A DNA stretch of 23,791 nt, taken from positions 1 to 23,791 of the forward strand of contig UQZM01000032.1 of the NCBI GenBank assembly GCA_900545615.1. Reading direction: 5' to 3'. Positions 1 through 6,275 of the stretch are shown here, piece after piece (position 1 is the stretch's first letter; the number at the start of each line of letters is the position of its first letter). The translations under genes and the position numbers were made by a program. The stretch is from an uncultured Collinsella sp. GTDB lineage: Bacteria > Actinomycetota > Coriobacteriia > Coriobacteriales > Coriobacteriaceae. The notes beneath the pieces were generated by a model. It saw only the letters and a list, made by a program, of their open reading frames with translations, did not search any database and was not told where the DNA came from.

Positions 1-379
1 CGAACACGCCGAGTGCCACGGCCAGCGCGCCCGCGCCGAGCGCCGCAAGGGCGAGCAGCTTCGCCGCGGCGGCGCGCCCGCGCGAGGGGGCCGCCGTGAG
101 GTTGGCGAGGCGCCCGGCAGCGCGCTCCTCGTCCACGGCGAGCCCGCAGACGATGGCGGACATGAGCGGCATGAGAGCGCCGAGGAACTGGGCGTAGGCA
201 TCCGCGCCCAGCGCCGGGTCCCATCGGGTTACGGAGAAGTACTCGCCGCAGGCAAGACCGGCTGCCAGGCCGCAGGCGAGGTGCACCGCCGTGAGCGGGG
301 AGCGCGCCAGGCGCAGGGCCTCGGAGAGCAGGGCCCGCGGGAGAGTCATGCGCGGCGTCGGGTCGGAGAGTCGTGTCAT
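1..379 (-). CDS. Lantibiotic-immunity ABC transporter permease, MutG/LanG-like (partial)
   Basis: Only the N-terminal 126 or so residues are present; the gene runs off the left edge of the window. It begins with ATG at 379, five bases after the stop of the upstream permease, with GAGGAG/AGGTG just before the start, so it is the third gene of a tightly packed operon. The visible part shows a short charged N-terminus, a first hydrophobic segment (about residues 30-45), a loop containing FSVTRWDP, a second hydrophobic stretch, and a cytoplasmic segment VDEERAAGRLANLTAAPSRG before a third. This is the layout of small six-helix permeases of LanFEG bacteriocin self-protection exporters. The family call rests mainly on the operon partners. 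It would form the membrane channel together with the neighbouring permease and move lantibiotic away from the membrane. Confidence 0.7.
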   Translation of the reverse strand, partial: MTRLSDPTPRMTLPRALLSEALRLARSPLTAVHLACGLAAGLACGEYFSVTRWDPALGADAYAQFLGALMPLMSAIVCGLAVDEERAAGRLANLTAAPSRGRAAAAKLLALAALGAGALAVALGVF

Positions 380-384
380 GGCCA

Positions 385-1155
385 TCACCTCTCCTCGGAG
401 CGCGCGAACCAGGCCGCGCCCGCCGCCGTGAGCGCGGCGAACGCGAGCGCGCAGACCGCAAGGCCCGCCAGCGTGAGCATGCCGTCCGCCATGAGCGCCC
501 CGCCGAGCGCCATGTCCGCCGCGAGCGGCTCGCCGCTCGGCAGCACGGGGATGAAGCTCGTGGGGATGACCATGCTCGCCGACGGCGGAAAGAGCTGCGG
601 CAGCGGCACCAACGACCAGGCGAACCCACCCACGAGCTGCGCGGCGAGCGGGCAGAGGATGCCCGCGAGCATGCCGAGCCGCGCCGTGAGGAAGAGCCCT
701 GCGGGGATCATCCACGCCGCGGTCACCGTGTTGGCGAGCGCGCAGAGGAGCATCGTGAGCGTGCCCGCGGCCGTGAGGCCCTGCGAGGAGAACGCCGATC
801 CCGCGAGGTAGATGCCGAAGACCACGAGGTTCGAGAGCGCGCAGAGCGCGAGGCACCAGAGCGCCTTGGCCCACCAGGCGCGCCTAAGCGGGAAGCCCAG
901 GCCCAGAAGCCCCCGCATCCGCGTGCGCGCGTCCGCCCGCGCGACGCACGCCACCACGAGCGAGAGGGCCACGGGCAGGAAGAGCGCGTACCAGTAGTTC
1001 CACGCGCTGAAGATCTGCACGCCCCGGTAGGGCATCGCGCCGAGCAGCGGCATCGGCAGCGCCATGAGCACGGCCAGGCGAACCGGTGCCGCGTGGCGCG
1101 ACTTCAGGGCCTCGGCGCGCAGGCCCGCGAGCAGGCCGCCTTTCTCGCCCGTCAT
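385..1155 (-). CDS. Lantibiotic-immunity ABC transporter permease, MutE/LanE-like
   Basis: A 256-residue polytopic membrane protein with about six hydrophobic segments (roughly residues 28-45, 55-72, 95-118, 132-160, 163-190, 225-247). Its ATG overlaps the stop of the ATPase gene in the ATGA arrangement, which implies translational coupling. The N-terminal stretch AEALKSRHAAPVRLAVLMAL followed by an NYWYALFLP helix resembles the MutE/EpiE/SpaE permeases, which begin with a short cytoplasmic 'E-LK-R' helix. In that family the protein, with LanF and LanG, protects a lantibiotic producer or a bystander strain from pore-forming lantibiotics. No lantibiotic precursor or modification gene is visible nearby, so this may be an orphan resistance module. 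A generic ABC-2 permease is the alternative. Confidence 0.78.
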   Translation of the reverse strand: MTGEKGGLLAGLRAEALKSRHAAPVRLAVLMALPMPLLGAMPYRGVQIFSAWNYWYALFLPVALSLVVACVARADARTRMRGLLGLGFPLRRAWWAKALWCLALCALSNLVVFGIYLAGSAFSSQGLTAAGTLTMLLCALANTVTAAWMIPAGLFLTARLGMLAGILCPLAAQLVGGFAWSLVPLPQLFPPSASMVIPTSFIPVLPSGEPLAADMALGGALMADGMLTLAGLAVCALAFAALTAAGAAWFARSEER

Positions 1156-1880
1156 GCCGCCACCTCCCCGCGAGCTCGACGCCCCTCCCGGCAGACGCTC
1201 ATGAAGAGTTCCTCGAGGTCCTGCCCGGGCCGAAGCGCATCCTCGTAGGCGAGGCGCCCCCCGTAGATGATGCCGATGGTGTCCGCCATCTGCTGCACCT
1301 CGGAGAGGATGTGGCTCGAGACGATCACCGTCGTGCCCGCCGCCGCGAAGCCGCGGATCTGGTCGCGCAGCTCCTCGATGCCGATGGGGTCGAGGCCGTT
1401 GGTGGGCTCGTCGAGCACGAGCAGGCGCGGCCGGGCGATCAGCGCCAGCGCGAGCCCCAGGCGCTGCCGCATGCCCATCGAGAAGCGCCCGGCGCGCTTC
1501 TTCCCGGTGTCCGCGAGGTCCACGGCGGCGAGCACCTCATCTACGCGGCTCTCGGGAAGGCCCAGCAGCGTGGTGCGCACGCGCAGGTTCTCGCGCGCGG
1601 TGAGGTTGGGGTAGAGCGGCGCCTCCTCGATGAGGCTGCCGATTGCGTAGAGGTCCTCGCGGCGCCAGGCGTGCCCGGCAAAGAGGATCTCCCCGGCCGT
1701 CGGCCGCAGCATCCCGCAGATCATCTTGAGCGTTGTCGACTTGCCGGCGCCGTTGGGACCGAGCAGCCCGTACACCTCGCCCTCGCGGATATGAAGGCTC
1801 ACGTCGGCCACGGCGTCCTGCGCCTGGTCGCCGCGGCCGAAGCGCTTGGTGAGCCCGCGCGTCTCGAGCATGTAACCCAT
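1152..1880 (-). CDS. Lantibiotic-protection ABC transporter ATP-binding protein, MutF/LanF-like
   Basis: A 242-residue ABC ATPase. Walker A GPNGAGKST is at about 41-49, the signature FSMGMRQR at about 133-140 in the LanF form, Walker B LLVLDEP at about 153-159, and the switch His in SSHIL at about 190. The phrase IGSLIEEAPLYPNLTARENL at about 80-99 is typical of the bacitracin/lantibiotic protection subgroup (SpaF, MutF). The ATG at 1880 has AAAGGA seven bases upstream; a second ATG three codons later is less well placed. It is the first gene of the minus-strand operon and would power the two permeases downstream. The stretch just upstream contains decayed gene fragments and no intact regulator. 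Confidence 0.9.
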   Translation of the reverse strand: MGYMLETRGLTKRFGRGDQAQDAVADVSLHIREGEVYGLLGPNGAGKSTTLKMICGMLRPTAGEILFAGHAWRREDLYAIGSLIEEAPLYPNLTARENLRVRTTLLGLPESRVDEVLAAVDLADTGKKRAGRFSMGMRQRLGLALALIARPRLLVLDEPTNGLDPIGIEELRDQIRGFAAAGTTVIVSSHILSEVQQMADTIGIIYGGRLAYEDALRPGQDLEELFMSVCREGRRARGEVAA

Positions 1881-1948
1881 GGGTTTATCCTTTCTCTTCC
1901 GGGAGCGCGGGCCGAGTCGCCGTGCCCGCGCGCCTTACCTTTCGGGTT

Positions 1949-1962
1949 CACCATCCATGGTG
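1949..1962. promoter_or_regulatory. Short dyad upstream of the LanFEG operon
   Basis: CACCAT-CC-ATGGTG is a perfect 6-bp inverted repeat with a 2-bp centre, about 70 bp before the ATPase start. It is the only clear symmetric element between the ABC operon and the gene remnants. It could be a regulator site, but no matching promoter hexamers were found beside it, so the role is a guess. Confidence 0.25.
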
Positions 1963-1976
1963 GGGCGCGTTTCTAA

Positions 1977-2078
1977 CGAAGCCGTAACGGCCGTTGGGCT
2001 CTTTTGGCGCCAGCTCTTCTCGACGTTGCCGAGCGGCTCTTCGTGGAGCGCGGCTACGAGCACACCACGATGATCTGA
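1977..2078 (+). pseudogene. Remnant of a TetR-family regulator N-terminus
   Basis: The frame reads LLDVAERLFVERGYEHTTMI and then stops (TGA 2076-2078). This is the characteristic opening of TetR/AcrR DNA-binding domains (helix 1 plus the GYexTT turn), normally followed by the recognition helix. Here everything after the first 20 or so conserved residues is gone and the frame is closed upstream by TAA at 1974. No start codon with a ribosome binding site is present. It appears to be a decayed fragment. The reading of the family rests on the short motif alone. Confidence 0.5.
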
Positions 2079-2079
2079 A

Positions 2080-2259
2080 GAGCAATACACTAAATCGAAA
2101 AAAGTAATCGAAGTCGCGCCTGTGGACTTAGCGAGAGTCGAGATTCCCGCCCCATCCATCGCCACCCAGCGGAAGGTCGTCGATATCCTCGACCGCTTCG
2201 ACACCCTAACGAAATCGCTCACCGACGGTAGGATAAACCCCCATAACTATATGAATTGA
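2080..2259 (+). pseudogene. Remnant of a type I restriction specificity subunit (HsdS)
   Basis: The plus-strand frame contains VDLARVEIPAPSIATQRK, then VVDILDRFDTLTKSLTDG, ending at TGA 2257-2259. This is the conserved boundary between a target-recognition domain and a helical repeat of HsdS (pattern IPxPxxxxQxxIVxILDxFDxLxxxLxxG). Intact HsdS proteins have about 400 residues with two such units; only about 50 recognisable residues remain, without a start and without hsdM or hsdR nearby. Such fragments are common where shufflon-type hsdS cassettes have recombined or decayed. I see no flanking recombinase or inverted repeat here. Confidence 0.65.
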
Positions 2260-2338
2260 TCTGCTGACTCCAATGAAGATTGGAGGGTAACTGCCAGGGG
2301 TGACGGCCCAGCGAGTGTTATTTTGCGAGCTATGCGCA

Positions 2339-2366
2339 TTGAAAGCGACCTTTCGTGGTATAAACT
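2339..2366 (+). promoter_or_regulatory. Possible promoter ahead of the type III toxin leader
   Basis: TTGAAA at 2339-2344 stands 16 bp before TAAACT (2361-2366), or 14 bp before TATAAA (2359-2364). Either pairing is near the sigma-A consensus. Transcription would start near 2373 and give a leader of about 140 nt before the toxin start at 2515, as expected for a type III antitoxin RNA plus toxin transcript. Confidence 0.4.
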
Positions 2367-2420
2367 ACTTGCCGGAAGCCGCGGCTTTCAGAGTACGGCT
2401 TACGTGTACGTTTAACCTCC

Positions 2421-2489
2421 GTGGGCGACGGGGTGCCGCAAGGCGTAGAATATCGCCCACCTGTAGGGGCCTGCAGCGATGCGGGCCCC
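2421..2489 (+). ncRNA. Structured leader RNA, candidate type III antitoxin
   Basis: Two strong hairpins lie directly before the toxin gene. The first pairs GTGGGCGA (2421-2428) with TCGCCCAC (2453-2460) and carries an inner GCC-GCAA-GGC hairpin (2435-2444). The second pairs GGGGCC (2466-2471) with GGCCCC (2484-2489) and is capped by GCA-GCGA-TGC. Both inner loops are GNRA tetraloops. In type III toxin-antitoxin systems the antitoxin is an RNA encoded in this position, usually as tandem repeats, followed by a weak terminator. I do not see clear tandem repeats, and the second hairpin lacks a U tract, so the antitoxin assignment is an inference from position and structure. Confidence 0.4.
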
Positions 2490-2514
2490 GCTTCGTATGA
2501 AGGGGGCGTAACCG

Positions 2515-2964
2515 ATGAAGATCGTATCCATCTCCCAGGACTTCTTCGATCTCGTCGAGGGCGACCGCGAGCTCATGCTTAAGCACAATCGTCCCTGCAT
2601 CGTGGTGGTGAGGCTGCGTTTCCGCGGGAAGCGCAGGGACTTTGCCGTGCCGCTGCGTTCCAACATCGCCCCTAACGTGCCCAAAGACCAGTATTTTGCG
2701 TTGCCACCCCGCCCCACGACGCGCCCCGGCTGCCGCCACGGCATCCGCTACATCAAGATGTTTCCCATAACCAAGTCCTACCAGCGCCGCTTCAGGACCG
2801 AGGGCTCGGCCTACTACGAGACGCTCCAGCGCATCATCGACGGCAACACCAAGCGCATTGTCTCCGAGTGCCAGGCATACCTCGACCGCTACGAGCGCGA
2901 GGGAAGGCCTCGCTTTGCCGTCGACATCGACCGCATCGTGGGGCTGCTGGAAGGCGAGAAGTAG
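2515..2964 (+). CDS. Probable type III toxin-antitoxin endoribonuclease (ToxN/TenpN-like)
   Basis: A 149-residue basic protein. The N-terminal half has the pattern seen in the ToxN/AbiQ superfamily: a KIVSISQDFFD strand-helix start, NRPCIVVVRLRF, then the FAVPLRSNI core at about 43-51 that corresponds to the 'APLSS' segment lining the RNA-cleaving pocket of ToxN. The stretch RHGIRYIKMFPI at about 74-85 matches my memory of the TenpN branch. Length fits the family (about 150-170). AGGGGG lies eight bases before the ATG. Members cut cellular RNA and are held inactive by a pseudoknotted antitoxin RNA encoded just upstream; many protect against phages by abortive infection. The structured leader fits that role. 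The superfamily call is fairly firm, the TenpN subfamily less so. Confidence 0.62.
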   Translation: MKIVSISQDFFDLVEGDRELMLKHNRPCIVVVRLRFRGKRRDFAVPLRSNIAPNVPKDQYFALPPRPTTRPGCRHGIRYIKMFPITKSYQRRFRTEGSAYYETLQRIIDGNTKRIVSECQAYLDRYEREGRPRFAVDIDRIVGLLEGEK

Positions 2965-3106
2965 GGCACCTCGGCTCAGTCTCGAGCCATGTGGAGTCGC
3001 TCCGCATTTTTGAACGCCGCGTGTGCGTCCCAAATACTTGAGAAACAAGCTGTGAAGTGCGGTGGCGCGCCCGTGCCCGTGCATAGCCGTCACCATCAGC
3101 GTCTAC

Positions 3107-3138
3107 GCGGCGTCGGCTTCAAGTGGAACTGACGCCGC
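3107..3138. terminator. Hairpin between convergent genes
   Basis: GCGGCGTC (3107-3114) pairs perfectly with GACGCCGC (3131-3138) across a 16-nt loop. It lies between the toxin gene (plus) and the yjdF-like gene (minus). There is no T tract on either side, so it may be a transcription barrier or just a structured spacer. The remainder of 2965-3172 shows only a weak 5-bp hairpin (2973-2988) after the toxin stop. Confidence 0.3.
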
Positions 3139-3172
3139 TGCTGTATATTGTTTGCCTTGCTGCAAATGGCGA

Positions 3173-3572
3173 TCAATGCCCACGATGCTTCTGCTTGCGC
3201 TTCAACTTCCGCTGTTCGAAGCGCGCCTCCGCCTCATCCGCGCGACGCTGCCTTCTTGCTTGAGCCGACTCCCGCTTCATCGCTTCTCTCTGTGCCGCGA
3301 GCGCCTGCTGCGCCTTGGTGCTCATCGCCGGCTGCTTAAGTGCTTTCGCCGCCTCGCGAGCGCGCCGCTTGGGGTTCTTCGCGGGCTTGCTCGCCTCCGC
3401 AGGATCATCGCTGAAGAACGAGAGCTTCGCCCATTTGTTGACGACGAATCGCAGGATCTCCTCAGTGGACGGTTCTGCGCCGAAGACGATGCGGGCGACG
3501 CCGTATCTGCCGTCCTCGACATGCTCCGCCAGCCCGACCCAAAATTGGCCGCCGTGATATGACGATGAGCAG
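3173..3572 (-). pseudogene. yjdF: YjdF-like protein (DUF2992), 5' end apparently disrupted
   Basis: The frame gives YHGGQFWVGLAEHVEDGRYG, then VFGAEPSTEEILRFV, a basic linker and STKAQQAL, and ends KHRGH. This is the full pattern of YjdF/DUF2992, a small cytoplasmic protein of unknown function that other Gram-positives place under an azaaromatic-sensing riboswitch. The C-terminal half is a charged helix rich in Lys, Arg, Glu and Gln. The problem is the start. No ATG, GTG or TTG exists in frame near the family N-terminus; the first ATG (3664) adds about 35 unrelated residues and overlaps the upstream PH-domain gene. In the neighbouring frame TTG CTG CTC ATC GTC would give LLLIV, which joins YHGGQFW as the family expects if one base were absent near 3560. 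I therefore read it as a frameshift or sequencing error. No riboswitch is visible. Confidence 0.6.
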
Positions 3573-3623
3573 CAAGTCGCTGATAGCCGCCCTGCGAAGC
3601 TAGTTGCCTTGTTCGCAGCCGGT

Positions 3624-4061
3624 TCACAGGCCGCACTTACGCTCGAGCTCTGCCACGAGGGCATCGTTGTCGGTCACCGAGACGATGGCGTCGCCGTCGT
3701 AGGGCGCCTTGATATAGACGCGGTCGAGCGAATTGGCCGTCCCCGCCCAGAGCGTCCTGGTGCGCCGGACGCCCCGCACGTGGGCGTAGGGTATCACCGA
3801 ACGCATCCCAGCATACACGACGACGAGGCGGTCGCTGTAGAGCTCGAGGCGGTTGCTGCGGACGGGAAGGGCGGCCAGGGCCACGAGGGCCGGGACGGGC
3901 AGCAGCGCGAGCCAGCCCCATAGGAGCGCGGGACTCGAGCTCAGGAAACACGCGATACACGCCGCGGATAAACCGCCCGCCACAATCACCATGGCCGCTA
4001 TGAACCACGGGTCTGTCCTGCCGGGAAACACCCGCTCCGGCCGCTCGCCCCTCTCACCCAT
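3624..4061 (-). CDS. PH domain-containing membrane protein
   Basis: 145 residues. Two hydrophobic helices (about 18-40 and 44-65) are followed by RLELYSDRLVVVYAGMRSVIPYAHVRGVRR and a strand-rich tail ending in a short helix LVAELERKC. This is the common bacterial architecture of a two-helix membrane anchor with a cytoplasmic bacterial PH (bPH) domain. GGAGG lies six bases before the ATG at 4061. The role is unknown. It ends about 50 bp before the yjdF-like reading frame on the same strand, so the two might have shared a transcript. Confidence 0.7.
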   Translation of the reverse strand: MGERGERPERVFPGRTDPWFIAAMVIVAGGLSAACIACFLSSSPALLWGWLALLPVPALVALAALPVRSNRLELYSDRLVVVYAGMRSVIPYAHVRGVRRTRTLWAGTANSLDRVYIKAPYDGDAIVSVTDNDALVAELERKCGL

Positions 4062-4689
4062 TACGGCCTCCCTCCCGACGTCCTCCCTGGCGGAGCGTGG
4101 GGCCGGAGAGTGCCTTGAACCCGTCGCCGACCATCTCGCTCCCCGTTCCGTGGGCCATCTGTAGTGGTGTGTACCCCCGACTGTTCGACGGATGTCGTAC
4201 TATTAGACCTTTTTCGAACTTTTTTAAGACGTGCACGGCAAGATCGAGCAGATTGTCCGCGCGAGAGGCTTCCCGCCGCAGCGCCCGGTCTCGGGTTCGA
4301 TGCATCGACGTCCGTCTCAGGTGGTGTTTCCGCTGCGCGGCATTGCAGGGGGCAAAGTCGAGATGCCATGGGGCGCGCCGAGGCTTTGCCCGCGGGGCGA
4401 AGATTCTAGGGGTCCGACGTGGCCCGGAGGGGAGACGGACATGTAAGCGCTTATGACCGAGGAGCTGGCCGAGTGCCTGCCGCCGCTGTACGCGACCGAG
4501 GGAGGGACGCTCGCCCTCGACCTCACAAATCCGGAAGGCGAGGACTACCTTGACCTCTGGCGCTCGCTTACCATCAACCTTTCGGGTGGCCCCTTCGCCT
4601 CCACGTGGCGCATTCACACTTGTGCCCGGCATCATGGACAAGGGCGTCGCCAAGTCGGCCGACGGGGCGCAAGCCCCTGTTGACTCAAC

Positions 4690-4746
4690 GTTCGACGAGA
4701 TAAACCGCATGTTCTCAAAGCTCGGCTTTATCGATTACGATTCACG
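4690..4746 (+). pseudogene. Remnant of a Crp/Fnr-family regulator C-terminus
   Basis: The frame reads FDEINRMFSKLGFIDYDS. Crp/Fnr regulators of gut Firmicutes and Actinobacteria have a recognition helix 'RPRQEINRMFSKLKKLGFIDYN' near the C-terminus, and this is a close but shortened copy; the frame then runs into unrelated sequence. No cyclic-nucleotide-binding domain is readable upstream. The identification rests on this short motif. Confidence 0.4.
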
Positions 4747-4890
4747 CCTCGCGCAAGGGCCGTTCTACTCCCCAAACCTAATCTGCCTGTCGCACGCATC
4801 GAGGCGACGGGGCGGCGCCTTCTCGCGTGAGTCAATTCCCGTTTTACTGGTGCGGATCCCAACATGCCCTTATGCATGTTGCTCCGCCGC

Positions 4891-4925
4891 TTTCGAAACT
4901 TCAAAACCATTCGATTTTCGAAACT
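4891..4925. repeat. Paired 10-bp direct repeats with palindromic core
   Basis: TTTCGAAACT occurs at 4891-4900 and 4916-4925, a period of 25 bp. Each copy contains the palindrome TTTCGAAA. They lie just before the remnant of an AAA ATPase, the same position in which the two intact ATPase genes of this window carry their own operator-like repeats. Confidence 0.5.
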
Positions 4926-4948
4926 GAGTGGGAATAAGTTATCGGTAC

Positions 4949-5016
4949 GCTTTTTTATAAAATGTAAAAAAGCACCCCCATAACTGATGAAATGGACGCT
5001 GAGAAAAGGGGGTGCA
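4949..5016 (-). terminator. Nested hairpins with T tract, terminator-like on minus strand
   Basis: GCTTTTTTA (4949-4957) pairs with TAAAAAAGC (4965-4973) across 7 nt. On the minus strand GCACCCCC and GGGGGTGC form an 8-bp stem with a 28-nt loop (4971-5016 region), followed directly by TTTTTTA. This has the shape of a factor-independent terminator for minus-strand transcription, yet no minus-strand gene ends here. It may be left over from a lost gene or be the edge of a deleted element. Confidence 0.4.
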
Positions 5017-5325
5017 TCTTGCGTATATACCGACGTGAAGATCTACCTCTATCTTGCATCGCGCGGGTACGAGCTTTCTGTGAGCCTTATTGGGAAGCTC
5101 GAGTCTGACTTCATCGCTCGTAGGCGCAATGCTTACGCCTATATCCAGGTCTCTATGTCGATTGCCGACAGAGGCGTCGAGGAGCGCGAGTACAGGCCGT
5201 TCGGCCACATCAGGGATGGGTATCCGCGTTACTTGTTCACGCTTGATCCTCTATTGCAGGAGAGGGATGGCGTCAGACACCTTAACATGGCGTCGTTTAT
5301 GCAAGATGGCGGTAATCTTATTTGA
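4987..5325 (+). pseudogene. C-terminal remnant of an AAA ATPase (AAA_14/DUF4143 type)
   Basis: The frame encodes IYLYLASRGYELSVSLIGKL, then ESDFIARRRNAYAYIQVSMS, EEREYRPFGHIRDGYPRYLF and DGVRHLNMASFM. This is the conserved C-terminal module of DUF4143 ATPases: a helix 'YxELxRRGYxVxVGxxGxxEVDFVA', a strand 'YIQVAxS' and 'ERExxxxxxIxDxYPKxxxSxD', a nuclease-like fold. Intact proteins have about 400 residues with Walker motifs in the first 60; only about 100 residues remain and no good ribosome binding site precedes the apparent start. The fragment is a decayed relative of the two intact ATPase genes further along. Confidence 0.7.
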
Positions 5326-5485
5326 GTGGTGGCCAGATTCCTTTGCTTCCTGGTGCGCAGACAGCGCGGGTATCAAATGATGATCATTGCCTCACGTAGA
5401 ATCGACAGATTGAGAACTTGTTGTGATGTTGACAGGCTTTTGGCCAGTGGCTCCTATTGTCGAGTGGGAATAGCGGGAATAACAG

Positions 5486-5519
5486 CCTCCGGATCCTCTG
5501 GGTCGGAGGTTTTCTTTTT
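5486..5519 (+). terminator. Factor-independent terminator
   Basis: CCTCCG (5486-5491) pairs with CGGAGG (5504-5509) around a 12-nt loop, followed by a T-rich tail TTTTCTTTTTC. It closes plus-strand transcription coming from the ATPase remnant. The rest of 5326-5571 shows no gene. Confidence 0.75.
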
Positions 5520-5571
5520 CGTTCTGTTCGGAAAGAGCTCCTTGCCGGAGCCCCATGGATAGCGAACGGCT

Positions 5572-6012
5572 TTATCGAGCGTGCGCGTTCTCGTAGGCAT
5601 CTTTGATCTCTTCCGGCAAATTGTCGGGAATCAGCGCCTCCAGCCTATCCTCGCTGCCATCTTGAATCGCCTGCTCGTAGTACCAGCATTTGAACTTCAA
5701 CATGTCCAGGGCACGGTTCATCTTCGCGATCTCCGACTCCATGTGGGCCTTCCGCTCCTCGAACATGGCCTTGCGCTTGGCGTAGGTCGATGGCCCCTCT
5801 GCGCACCATTCCATGAACAGACGGATGTCCTTGATCTCCATTCCCGCCTTCTTCAGACATTCGATGACCCGAAGCGCTTCGAGTTCCGTATCGCCGAATC
5901 GGCGAATGCCGGACGTCCGCTCCAGCCCCGGGAACAATCCCTGCTTGTCGTAGTACCGCAGTGTTGAGGCGGGCAGACCGAACATCTCCGCAACCTGTCC
6001 GATTGTGTACAT
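5572..6012 (-). CDS. MerR-family transcriptional regulator
   Basis: 146 residues. The winged-helix domain occupies about 1-70: YTIGQVAEMFGLPASTLRYYDKQGLFPG, then SGIRRFGDTELEALRVIECLKKAGM and IKDIRLFMEWC. A long dimerisation coiled coil follows (about 75-120, KRKAMFEERKAHMESEIAKM). There is no metal-binding cysteine pattern, so it belongs with the AdhR/NmlR-like group that senses aldehydes or other electrophiles rather than metals; Cys residues are present but their role is unknown. GGAGGA lies three to four bases before the ATG. It is divergent from the decarboxylase-cupin gene, and a perfect MerR-type dyad lies between them, so it probably controls that gene and itself. Confidence 0.85.
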   Translation of the reverse strand: MYTIGQVAEMFGLPASTLRYYDKQGLFPGLERTSGIRRFGDTELEALRVIECLKKAGMEIKDIRLFMEWCAEGPSTYAKRKAMFEERKAHMESEIAKMNRALDMLKFKCWYYEQAIQDGSEDRLEALIPDNLPEEIKDAYENAHAR

Positions 6013-6043
6013 GGCTCCTCCGAATTAATCTCGACTTCATTCC

Positions 6044-6074
6044 TTGACCTAAAGTCAGGTTTAGGTATTACCTT
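6044..6074 (+). promoter_or_regulatory. MerR-type operator/promoter
   Basis: ACCTAAA-GTCAGG-TTTAGGT (6047-6066) is a perfect 7-bp inverted repeat that starts inside a -35 box TTGACC (6044-6049). A -10 can be read as TACCTT (6069-6074) with the 19-bp spacer typical of MerR promoters, or as TATTAC (6066-6071) with 16 bp. MerR proteins bind such dyads in overlong spacers and untwist them on activation. It directs transcription towards 6276. Confidence 0.7.
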
Positions 6075-6116
6075 CATTCTCGTCAATACAAATCGGTAGC
6101 GCAAGGGGTGTTCGTT

Positions 6117-6215
6117 ATGGGCAAAACGGTTTGCGCCGGCGGCGTGAACGGTGTGGGCGATATCGCCGGGCATCCCGCTCTGGAGCAGGCGCAACGAATG
6201 GGCATGGAAGTCTAG
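6117..6215 (+). CDS. Small open reading frame (32 codons) in the leader
   Basis: ATG at 6117 is preceded by AAGGGG eight bases upstream and the frame ends at TAG 6213-6215. The peptide contains KTVCAGGVNGVGDIAGHPAL and a short helix-forming tail. It is the first reading frame after the MerR-type promoter and lies 60 bp before the decarboxylase-cupin gene. The phrase HPALEQAQRMG is faintly like the C-terminus of flavodoxin-type proteins, so it may be a gene remnant that kept a ribosome binding site. It could also be a translated leader peptide. Neither is proven. Confidence 0.35.
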   Translation: MGKTVCAGGVNGVGDIAGHPALEQAQRMGMEV

Positions 6216-6275
6216 GCGCGGCTTAGCTGCGCGGAAGCAGCTTGTACTCAAAACCAACTACAGGAGGAATCAAGC

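Larger units (their letters stand above)
4062..4986. other. Degenerate region without an intact gene
   Basis: About 925 bp holding short open frames only. In the plus strand one frame runs from 4231 to a TAA at 4444-4446 and resumes at 4453 with MTEELAECLPPLYATEGG and DLTNPEGEDYLDLWRSL, after which the reading seems to shift; I do not recognise its family. It ends in a Crp/Fnr remnant (see separate entry). An AT-richer segment from about 4845 holds a 7-bp hairpin (AACATGC/GCATGTT, 4861-4880) and paired 10-bp repeats (see separate entry). Confidence 0.5.

Noticed and set aside
1086..1976. Plus-strand open frame opposite the ABC ATPase
   Set aside because: The minus strand carries all Walker, signature and switch motifs of an ABC ATPase; the plus frame has biased Arg/Ala/Gly composition only.
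1935..2222. 95-codon minus-strand open frame opposite the HsdS/TetR fragments
   Set aside because: Its sequence is not recognisable, whereas the plus strand shows two known family motifs.
2372..2500. Tandem repeats expected for a type III antitoxin
   Set aside because: I looked for direct repeats of 30-45 nt and saw none that were convincing, so only hairpin structure is claimed.
4054..4710. 218-codon minus-strand open frame in the degenerate region
   Set aside because: No family motif, no supporting ribosome binding site and a composition typical of a shadow frame.
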